A program made the position numbers and the translations under genes. A stretch of DNA of 62,967 bases, taken from the NCBI GenBank assembly GCA_023665475.1, contig JAMPEB010000018.1:1-62967 (forward strand), read 5' to 3'. Source of the stretch: Lachnoclostridium sp. (GTDB taxonomy: Bacteria > Bacillota > Clostridia > Lachnospirales > Lachnospiraceae). This document shows, one piece after another, positions 1 through 9,200 of the stretch. Every line of letters begins with the position of its first letter. Within the stretch, counting starts at the first letter, position 1. The notes under the pieces are model-generated. The model was not told where the DNA came from, made no database searches, and was given only the letters and a program-made list of their open reading frames with translations.

Positions 1-187
1 ATTCAGGCAGATTAAAATTGATGTGAACAATATTACAATTCGTTATATTTTCAGCTATATAGTCTTTGAAAGCTTCTAAAAGTTTTGATTTTCCGCTGCG
101 GCGAATACCTGTAATTACTTTTATGTCTGGTGTTCCGATAACATTTATTATCTTATTAAGATATTCTTTACGCTGTATCAATTTCAT
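1..187 (-). CDS. AAA-type ATPase, N-terminal fragment (cut by window edge)
   Basis: The first 62 codons of a protein that continues beyond the left edge. It opens MKLIQRKEYL and carries a Walker A-like motif GIRRSGKSKLL at about residues 27-37. This arrangement is typical of the large prokaryotic AAA_14/DUF4143 ATPases, which are often mobile or accessory and of unclear function. The start is the ATG at 187, with a GGGG-rich ribosome binding site just upstream on the minus strand. Only the nucleotide-binding beginning is visible, so the C-terminal nuclease-like domain seen in many relatives cannot be confirmed. Confidence 0.7.
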   Translation of the reverse strand, partial: MKLIQRKEYLNKIINVIGTPDIKVITGIRRSGKSKLLEAFKDYIAENITNCNIVHINFNLPE

Positions 188-337
188 GGCAATCACCCCT
201 TGTGAATACTATACCATGTCTATTAGCCAAAATCAATAAAATATTAAAAATGGCTAATAGAAAGCAGAATCTCACTATTTCTCTTACATGATTTTTACAA
301 CTTTTGCAGAAAAATACGAATAGTGGCTAGTATCGGT

Positions 338-488
338 GCATTTTATCATTTTGACGAACAACTCCGCAGCATTTTCCTAAAATACATTTTACATAAGAGA
401 TGTACTTAAAAAATGCTCGCATCTCACAGAAGACCAGTTATTAAAAGAAATGGGCTTCCCTAAGAATTGGGCAAAAATCACGCAATAA
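338..488 (+). pseudogene. Abi_2-family (abortive infection) gene remnant
   Basis: Two short coding remnants in different frames lie in an otherwise empty 330-bp gap. From 338 the frame reads AFYHFDEQLRSIFLKYILHK, which resembles the N-terminal third of Abi_2/AbiD/F proteins. A different frame then gives HLTEDQLLKEMGFPKNWAKI and a stop at 486-488, which matches the usual C-terminal 'MGFP..W' ending of that family. The middle of the gene is missing, so this looks like an internally deleted, frameshifted copy. Bases 188-337 and 489-519 show nothing else. Family recognition is from memory of the motifs and could be wrong. Confidence 0.45.
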
Positions 489-519
489 ACCCTCACAAAG
501 TGCGTAAATTCAAGGACTT

Positions 520-2199
520 CTACATATCTTGCCTTTGTAGTCCCACAACCGTCTCGACATGCACCCCCTGCGGAAACTGGTCAAACCCCCGTATTCTCCG
601 AATCTCATATCCGCCATCACACAAAACCCTCAAATCCCGCGCCAGAGTGGCGGAGTCGCAGCTGACATAAACGATGCGTTTGGGGCGCATTTTCAGCATG
701 ACGGAAAGGCAGGCTTCATCACAGCCCTTCCTCGGGGGGTCAACCACTATGACATCGGGGTGACACATATCACTATTTGAGCTGTCACCGTTTTCTTCCG
801 TTTTCTGAGTGCACTGTTTTGACACAGATTCTACCTTCCCATTCTCTACCCTCACAAGCCGTCCCTCATAAAAATCCGGCAGCACCTCTTCCGCTTTCCC
901 CACAAAAAACTGTACATTGGAAATATGATTCCGCTTGGCATTTTCTCTGGCGTCCTCTATGGCTTGGGGTACGATTTCCACGCCGTAAACCTGTTTTGCG
1001 CCTGCTGCCAGAAACAGGGAAATCGTTCCGATACCGCAATACAAATCCCACACTGTTTCTTTTCCGGTTAAGCCCGCATACTCTAACGCCGTGCTGTAGA
1101 GCTTCTCCGTCTGCACCGGATTTACCTGATAAAAGGACAGGGGAGATATTTTAAAGGTCAGCTCCTGTCCCGTAAAAGGGCAGCCTTCCTCCCGCATATT
1201 TCTCACATGGATGGTATCGGAAATGGTCGGTTCTCCCCAGAGCGTATGTACTTCCTTCCCCATGATTACATTGGTTCGCTCTGTATTGATGCTGACTGAC
1301 ACACTTGTCATGTTTTTGATCTGCGATAACCTTCTTATCAAGTCTTCTTGATTCGGCAAAAATTCTTGTGCTAAAACAGTCTGACTTTTCTTTAGACTTT
1401 TTGATTGTTCTTTTATATAGGATTCGTGCAGGGAATCACTCTTTCCTTGATTACCGATTTGTGAGTTCTCCTCTTTGGGAATATCAAGTGAAACCTTGGA
1501 TTTTGAAAATGACATACCTGTCACATCTTTGTTTACCACCAAGCACACCATAATCTCTTTGCTGGTAAATCCCGTGCGGATAAGAATATGGCGCAGTAGC
1601 CCCTGCCCGTTCGTTTCATCATAGGCGCTGACTTTATTTTCACGCATATATGCTAGTATCGTGTTCAAGATTTCCTCGTTTTCGGGAACGCCCAGACAGC
1701 AGCTTGTATTTGGTATGATGGTGTGTGTCCTGCCTGCATAGAAACCGGCAATGATTTTTCCATCCTTATCCGTTCCCACAGGATACTGCGCTTTGTTTCG
1801 GTAATGATAAGGCTCCTCCATTCCCACCATAGGCTCCATATGCGCGTCCACAAATTCCGCATCGAATCCGCCAATGCGAATCAGGTTGTTGCGGATTTTT
1901 TGAAATTTAAATGCAAGCTGCTTCTCATAAGAAAGCGCCTGCATCTGGCATCCGCCGCATTGTCTGTGGCTGGGGCATTTCGGCTCCACGCGGAAAGGAG
2001 AAGGCTGTATCACCTTCTCTAGGCGCGCATAGGCATAATTCTTTTTACTTTTTACAATCTTGGCTTCCACGATATCGCCAATCACCGCATCCTTGACAAA
2101 GAGCGTAAACCCGTCCACCTTACCGATGCCCTCGCCCTCACTGCCCATGTCCTCGATTGTCACTGTTACATAATCGTTCTTTTTGTATGGCATATCCAT
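520..2199 (-). CDS. rlmD: 23S rRNA (uracil-C5)-methyltransferase, RlmD/TrmA family
   Basis: A SAM-dependent RNA methyltransferase making 5-methyluridine in 23S rRNA (or tRNA). It has an N-terminal TRAM domain, an iron-sulfur cysteine cluster (CPSHRQCGGC plus NTSCC further on), a SAM-binding motif DLYCGIGTISL, the DPPRKG motif, the catalytic cysteine in YVSCDSATLARD and the general-base glutamate in HVETVVGL. A polar lysine/serine-rich insertion lies in the middle, and a second short one precedes the DPPRKG motif. An upstream ATG at 2229 overlaps the -10 box and cannot be the start. The ATG at 2199, behind GAGAAAGG, is preferred, giving 559 residues. Whether the target is U1939, U747 or tRNA U54 cannot be told from sequence. 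Confidence 0.88.
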   Translation of the reverse strand: MDMPYKKNDYVTVTIEDMGSEGEGIGKVDGFTLFVKDAVIGDIVEAKIVKSKKNYAYARLEKVIQPSPFRVEPKCPSHRQCGGCQMQALSYEKQLAFKFQKIRNNLIRIGGFDAEFVDAHMEPMVGMEEPYHYRNKAQYPVGTDKDGKIIAGFYAGRTHTIIPNTSCCLGVPENEEILNTILAYMRENKVSAYDETNGQGLLRHILIRTGFTSKEIMVCLVVNKDVTGMSFSKSKVSLDIPKEENSQIGNQGKSDSLHESYIKEQSKSLKKSQTVLAQEFLPNQEDLIRRLSQIKNMTSVSVSINTERTNVIMGKEVHTLWGEPTISDTIHVRNMREEGCPFTGQELTFKISPLSFYQVNPVQTEKLYSTALEYAGLTGKETVWDLYCGIGTISLFLAAGAKQVYGVEIVPQAIEDARENAKRNHISNVQFFVGKAEEVLPDFYEGRLVRVENGKVESVSKQCTQKTEENGDSSNSDMCHPDVIVVDPPRKGCDEACLSVMLKMRPKRIVYVSCDSATLARDLRVLCDGGYEIRRIRGFDQFPQGVHVETVVGLQRQDM

Positions 2200-2227
2200 G
2201 ACCATGCCTTTCTCGCAAGCTATCTCC

Positions 2228-2233
2228 ATTATA
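2228..2233 (-). promoter_or_regulatory. Extended -10 promoter element of rlmD
   Basis: On the minus strand this reads TATAAT preceded by TGC, an extended -10 (TGnTATAAT). No good -35 is visible. Transcription would begin around 2221, which excludes the first in-frame ATG and supports the start at 2199. Confidence 0.5.
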
Positions 2234-2302
2234 GCAAAAACTCTTCAAAAAATATAGTTTATGCATTTGAGTGCAAAAACTTTTTCTTGGATATTACTAT
2301 TC

Positions 2303-3004
2303 TCAAGAATAAAAACGCTCGCCGCTCTCCAGACAGATGCAGGCTAATTTTCCCCCTGTAAATCCGCACCCGCAGTCCATGAGGTATACATTTTCTTTAT
2401 CATTCATCCAGACAGAATGGGGATATTCATCCAAATATTTTCCTCTCTTCCGCATAAAATCACCGTCCGTAACCGTATGCCCACAGAAAGAAATGTAGCC
2501 GTCTATTCCATCCAGAAAAAAGGAACCCATTTCTAAATTACCCATTAAATACTCCCCATCCGGTCTTTTTTTAGCGGGAGAAGAGGTCATCGCATGAGCA
2601 AAGAGAAACTTCTTTCCTTCTATTTCCAGTTCTTCCTGAAAGGGCAGCTTATGTATCCGTTCCGCAAGATGCAGCATATCCGTTTTGGTCAGTCTTTGCT
2701 TCATCAAATCAAAAGAATTGTAAAAATAGGAAACCATTTTTTCTCTTTGTCGCTTTGGCAGAGCAAAATACTTTTTGATATAATCCGCAAGCCACTGGTC
2801 ATGATTGCCTCTCAGCCAGATACAACGGTCCTGCAGCCCGGATAATGCAAAATAGACGCCCACCGGGTCTGCGGTTTCTTCTCCTCCTCTGTCAAAAAGG
2901 TCACCCAGCACAATCACCTTATCGCTGTCCGTGAGTTGAATCTGCTCCAAGATATGATTTAATTTTCTTATTTCGTTGTGGATATCGCCTATCACATAGT
3001 GCAT
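2303..3004 (-). CDS. Metallophosphoesterase (PP1/ApaH-like)
   Basis: A 233-residue calcineurin-like phosphoesterase. The dinuclear metal motifs are present in order: GDIHNE (residues 6-11), GDLFDRGGE (about 34-42), RGNHDQWL (about 79-86), and later histidines in LFAHA and CGHTVTDG. The family includes serine/threonine protein phosphatases and diadenosine tetraphosphatases (PrpE/ApaH-like). The substrate cannot be assigned. The start ATG has AAAGGAG nine bases upstream. It is transcribed in the same direction as its neighbours but is separated from the pectin esterase gene by a terminator. Confidence 0.85.
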   Translation of the reverse strand: MHYVIGDIHNEIRKLNHILEQIQLTDSDKVIVLGDLFDRGGEETADPVGVYFALSGLQDRCIWLRGNHDQWLADYIKKYFALPKRQREKMVSYFYNSFDLMKQRLTKTDMLHLAERIHKLPFQEELEIEGKKFLFAHAMTSSPAKKRPDGEYLMGNLEMGSFFLDGIDGYISFCGHTVTDGDFMRKRGKYLDEYPHSVWMNDKENVYLMDCGCGFTGGKLACICLESGERFYS

Positions 3005-3125
3005 CGCTTATCGCTCCTTTGGCACAGTCGTTACATTAAGCTTGTTTTCACAAAATTTAACATTATGCATATCATAACATAATATTCTTTAGATTTATAG
3101 ATGATAAATCAGGAATACAAACAGA

Positions 3126-3160
3126 ACTACCGCATGAATATAATATTATCATGCGGTAGT
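3126..3160 (-). terminator. Rho-independent-type hairpin after the pectin esterase gene
   Basis: A perfect 12-bp inverted repeat, ACTACCGCATGA / TCATGCGGTAGT, with an 11-base AT loop, about 45 bases past the stop of the large surface protein. The following minus-strand bases are only moderately T-rich. The structure can fold on either strand. Confidence 0.65.
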
Positions 3161-3205
3161 CCTCATTCATAGCAAGTCTGCAATCCTTGGAATCACAGCT
3201 TTTCC

Positions 3206-6200
3206 TTATTCTTCATAGTCTCCCTGTTTTTTCCGGAAGGCATTCACTTTTGTTACAACAATGACTGCTGCTGCAACAACCGCTACAATTACTAACCAAT
3301 AAATCAAATTTCCGCTCGGCTGCGGGGTTGTTGCCACCGTTGCGGCATTTGTTCCCAACTGCGGGAAGATGCCTTCCTCTATGTTCACATTCGATTCGGA
3401 AGGAGGGTTCGTTCCTGCCTGCTGCGGGTTACTGCCGCCATTGTCTTTCTTCACATTCTTGCTCGGTGTGGAAGGAAGCGCGACTGCATATCCCTGATCA
3501 TCATAAGTCTTAGGACTGGTCGCCTTATTTTTCACAGGTCTGCCCGAAGCATCCCTGATATCACTGCCTGCCTCTGCAGCGTCATTATCGTCGTCATCCG
3601 AGTCATCATCATCGTCATCGGAATCAGATGCCTGCACATCCGACAGAAATACGAAGGTATACGGACTAAAGCCATCCGTGGCAAGCCAGAAACAAGTATC
3701 CCATTTTTCTATGTCCGTATCCGGAACAACAGCTTCTCCGTGCAGAATAATTACTTTGCTGTCCCTATTAAATCCGTTCGGATATAAGAAAGGAATTCTG
3801 ACTTTTCCGCTGCCTTCCTTAATATTTACCTTGTTTCCTGCCGCAACACTGTTTGCATATGCACTGATGTCAAAGTAAAGAATCTCTGACTTTATCTCCC
3901 CTGCACTTGCGGCAAAATCCTGAACTAACTGCTCGGCAAGATTCTTGATAGCCTCTGTGGGCGCTCCGTCTTTCTGCGGTGCGATATCAATAATAATAGT
4001 GCTGTCTTCCGCAACCGGTTTACCGCTTGCTTCATCTACAAACTGAACGGTTTCTCCTTCTGTATCGGTAAACTGGATTCCCATTCCGTCAGGAACGCCA
4101 AAACCGGATTCCGTCTTTTCACTCTCGACCGTTACCGTCAGATGATCGTCAGGTGCGGGCGCTGCCTCCTCAAATACTGCTTCAATCTCCACAGCGCCTG
4201 CAGGCATCCTGAAGGTCGTTTCTGCGCTCGTGTCATCCGTCAATACTACATTCTCTGATTTCACCACCCAGTTTTTGAAGGTCTTTCCGTCAACAGCGCC
4301 TGCTGTTATGGTAATCGTCTCACCCTCTGCAGCCTTTGTAGAAGATGCCATACCGTTTACTATGGTAATAGTGTATGTTGTGGGAGCGACAACCGTCTTG
4401 TTTCGGATGGCGTCAATCATAGCCTGACCGATTGCTTCCCAATAAGGAGCCCTATCTGCATAATCACTGTTGATATCATATGCAGTGAGTGTCCCTTCCG
4501 CATTTACTGTAAATACAGTCTTTCCATCTGTGGTCTCGCCTAATACTTTGGCGGGAGCCTGTACGGTCTTGGAGATATTCAGCCCCATATCCTGAATAGC
4601 TGTGGCAATGGCAGCCGCCTCAATCAGACCGCCCAGCTTGTTATTGTGAGTCTTGTCTCCGCTTGCCATGATCTGCTTGCCGTAAGTATCTGCTCCTGCC
4701 TCTTTGTAAGCATCCTCAAAGAGTGTCTTTGTCAGGTCATAAGCATCGATCAGCAGTACATTTTCTTCTTCCGCAAGCTGTTTTACTGCGGTAACATAAG
4801 CGTTGTTTGATGAATATGCGGAATCATGGTGGGTCTTTATCGTTCCGTCCGCATTATAGTACATTCTGGCTACCGGAGTCACAAGTACGGGAATTGCGCC
4901 CTTCGCCTTTGCAGCATCTATATACTGCTTTAAGAACCACTTAAAAGTTCCGTTTCCGCCATTGGGATATTCCCCGTTTGCATCGGGTGTTCCTATGATG
5001 GACGGATAAATACCGTTTGCATCGGGGTCCCCCAGCGGTACATAACGATCCGGGTAGGTATCTGCACAGTCATTGTGACCGAACTGAATCAAGAGATAGT
5101 CTCCTTCTCCCATATTTTCGGATATGGCCTGAAGCTTGCCCTCATTGATAAAGGTACGGCAGCTTCTCCCGCCCTGTGCATAATTCTGTATCTTTACATT
5201 ATCTTCATTGAAGAAATTCTGGAGGAATTCTCCCCACGCGCCCTCATTCAATGCCTTTCCGCTATTGTACATACCGTTTGCGGAATAATCCTTTACGGTA
5301 GAATCGCCTGCCAGGAAGATATTGATACCTTCTCCAAGGGTGATATCCGAACCGCCGGAAGGATTCTCATAACCGTCTCTTACAAATGCTTCCACCTGAT
5401 AGGATGCCGCTTCGCCCGTTGCACCGCTGACAGTTTCAGGTGTCACCGTTACTTTGATATACTTTCCGATAGCTGCCTTTTCAATCTGATAAGTTTTATC
5501 CACGGAGGCTGTGGAGGTCTTCACTAAAGTCTCGTTTCCTCCGTTCTCATCTACGATATACCAACGGATTACGGAAGCATCATTATTATCGTTTGCCTCT
5601 CCCAAGGAATAGCGAACCGTGAGCGTATGTCCCGGGTAAGGTGCGTTGATGTCGCCGTTATCTGTCACACGGGGCTGCTCCGTAAATGCTACAACAGCTT
5701 CTTCCGCCTGATAGAATGCCGGAACCCAGCTTCCGAAATAATCCGTAACCTGAATCTTATCCGCATCTGCCTTGGTCATAACTCCTCTCACGCGTTTGGA
5801 GGTATCTGCCGCAGCCCCATCCGCCGTGGTGGTATTGTACTCAAAGAAATTGGCATTCTTCGGGTCTGCGCCGCTCATCTCTGTCCATCCTGCCGGCTCA
5901 ATCAGAGTAGCGCTCTCCAGCTTGGTGTTCATAAAGGTAACTTTTGCATCCTTGCCCCAAGGTCTTCCCCAATATCCGGCAGTAACCGTCAGCTTATCAT
6001 TACCCGTAACGGTACAATTTCGGAACAAATATCCGCTCTCGCCGGCATTAGGCCTGTTCGCAGTGATATAGCCTCCCTGACTGCCCGTGCTGTAACCTTT
6101 GAAGCTTAACTCGCAGGCATCAAACACACAACTGCCGCTTCCGAAGATATAGTCGGTCTGTCCTTCCAGCAGACAGTTCTTGAAGTACAAATGAGAGCCC

Positions 6201-9200
6201 TGTGTATACACAGTATCCTGACTGCTATAGAAACTGCAGTTTCTGAATTCCGCCTGATCGGCTTCCACCACAATGGCTGCCGCGCGCTCCGTAGCTGCCT
6301 TGCTGTTCACATCTGTATTATATTTTCTCTCAATCTTAACCGTTTCGCCTGTACACTCAACACCGTCCGCAAGCTCCTCATCCGTAATGTAACGGTTGAA
6401 GGAATTCTCAAAGGTGATGCCCTCTGCCCGGAATGCTGTAGCGGTATCCTTTACATATACCGCAACACCCCATCTGTTTGCAATATGCTTGTCATACTTG
6501 TCATATGCATTCTGGGGATTATAATAACCGCTCGCATCGGAGCTGTAATACTTATATCCGATACCATAGTACCATGTCAACAGCACTTCCTTGTCAGAGT
6601 CATTGACAAAGCTTACATAAGGAGCTTTTACCATAACCTGTTCTCTGTAAGTGCCGGGTGCAATGTGAACCGTGATGCGCTGTTTCTCGCTTGTGGGATT
6701 CATCAGCTCGCAGGCTTCCACTGCCTCACTCACGGTTTCATAATTATTCGCCTTGTCGGGATATCCCACATAAATATCGGATACCCAAGGCAGGCTGTCC
6801 TTTGCCGTGGTGGAAACAAACATCAAGTCCTTGCTCACTGCCCCGCCGCTCACCACCACATGGGTCTGGGTAGTATAGCCCGAAACGGTTGCTTTTGCAA
6901 GGTATGCACCGTCTCTCAGACTGATTTCATAACCCGTATCGGTAACCGCTGCCGTATATACATATTTGTCCTCTTCATTGGTAAAGGTCAAAGCGGTCAC
7001 TTTCGCGGAACCGCTCAACCCGATAAAGCCGCCGCTCACTTTATGCATGGGCTTTAATGCTACCGTAATATCAGCCGTGGCATTCTCACTGTTCTCTACG
7101 ACAGAGGGCGCTTTCACCTCATAATCGTTCACGCCCGTCATATCGATGGTGTACGGCACATCGGGTTCAAGGGTTGTCGTAAAGCTCATATCCGCATTGA
7201 TTGTTACATCCACAGCATCCAAATTGGAGTCTGCGGAAGGTATCATAGTCATTGCAAGCTTGGAAACATCATAACCGTCCGCAAAACCGACAATCTTGCC
7301 GGAATAAGTATAGGTGCTCTTAGGTTCCACTACAAGCTTTACACCTTCTTTGCCGGTGAGGGATTCCGCATCCGTGGTGACTACGGTTTTGCTTGCGGTA
7401 GTAAATCCATATCCCGTTGCCCCGGAGAATACAGCCGTGTAAGTATATCCGGGAGCCAATTTTACAGTGAATGTTCCATCGCTTTCCACTGTGGCAACAG
7501 TCTCTTTTTTGGTAGTCTGGTTTACAAATTTCAGGGAATAATCGGTTCCCTTGTACTCGCCGAAATCAATGGTACCGCTCACTGCCACGCCGGGTACTCT
7601 CATGATTCTGTGGTACATGGGTTTACCCAAGTTATTCTCCCAGATTTTGTAAGTACCTGTATGTTCCGCCACGAATTCCAGTTTCTTATATGTGGTAATC
7701 GCCACATCCACGGAATCTTTCTGTTCGCTTGCCGCGCCTGTCCCTTCAAAGAAGAATTGGGAATCGGATGTCTGTGTAATACAAACATAGGCCACAATCT
7801 TATCGCCTGCCTGCACATTTGCGATGGTGACATATCTTCTGCCGGAACCGCCCGTACCGTTACAGTACCAGCCGCCCGCCGCCGTAAAGCCGTCGTCATA
7901 CGCAGCCTGAGCCGGTCCGTAAGAGCCATTATTGGGCAGACCCGCTACATTGGTATACAATCTGTCACCGGCATTATATGTCATGGTCAGGTCGCCGAAA
8001 GCAGTAGGACTCGTACTCAAGAACAGACCACCGCTATCCACAATTTTTGCCTTGTTCAAAGCATCCGGCGTTATATTGTTGGTATAGGTTTTGGTATCTG
8101 TTTCTACTTTGCCGCCAAAATCCCATACATCAATGTTTCTGGGGCCTACTTCCTTGGTGTATTCCACCATAACATTATGGATGTACATATTATTTGCAAA
8201 AGTCAGGGTAACTTCTCCTGCTGCTGCACCCAATACCGTAAACTGCAGACCATTGGCGCCGTTTTCATTCACTTCCTTCTGAGAAACAGTTCCTGAAGAT
8301 GCGCTCATGGTTCCCGCTGTGCCTGCGCCATAACGACAGGTTAACACAGTGATATTTGCTTTGTCTGAAAGACTCAGCACCATGGATGCGCCGTCTGCCT
8401 TAGTCTGAAATCCATGTTCATTGTCCACATCTTTAATATTAACAAAGGAAATACCCTTTATACTCTCTGTAGCACTGGTAGGTGTAAAATCCGTGGTGCC
8501 CGCTGCCACATAAGCAAGGGGCGTCACTTTGATGGAACGGATATAACTGTTAGCCGTCAGCTCAATCACCGCAAATCCATCCGTACCCTCACAGGTAAAT
8601 GTATCCGCTGTCTGTGCTGCAGCTGTTGATTCCTGACCATCTACGGAATAGCTTCCTTGATAATAACCAACTACCGTCACCTTGCTGGTGCCCTGTACGG
8701 GAACCTTAATAATGGTGCCTGCATTCGTCTGCACCCAGCCACCGGTTCCGGTGGAATCCCACTTGCCGGCAGATGCATCAATCTGCAGACCGGCTACGGT
8801 GCCGCTCGTACCTTCATATTTCACACCATTTGTACCATAAAGCGTTTCATCCTTTTGGAAATCCCACTCGGTGCGGATTTCTTCAAAGACAGCTTTCACT
8901 TCCACATTGCCTGCGGGCATAGTGAACTTATTATCCGCAATCGTCACTCCGCCGCTGACTACCTGCCACTCCTTGAACAGATAGCCTTCCTTGGGCTCTG
9001 CGGTAAGAGTTACCGTCTGTCCTGCGGCAGCAGTGCTGCTGTTTGCAGATGCCGTACCGTTCTCATCGCTTGTCACGGTCACATTGTATTCTGTCTTTCT
9101 GGTGTCCACAATAACATTGCCGTCCACTTCCAGATAAATATTGCTGTAAGTGATATCGGCATTCCTTGCGGCAAACATGCCTATGTAAACATACTCGGAA

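Noticed and set aside
5627..7057. Long plus-strand open frames opposite the pectin esterase gene (5627-6109, 6191-7057 and others)
   Set aside because: They are antisense to a gene with clear domains, lack ribosome binding sites and have no recognisable protein features.
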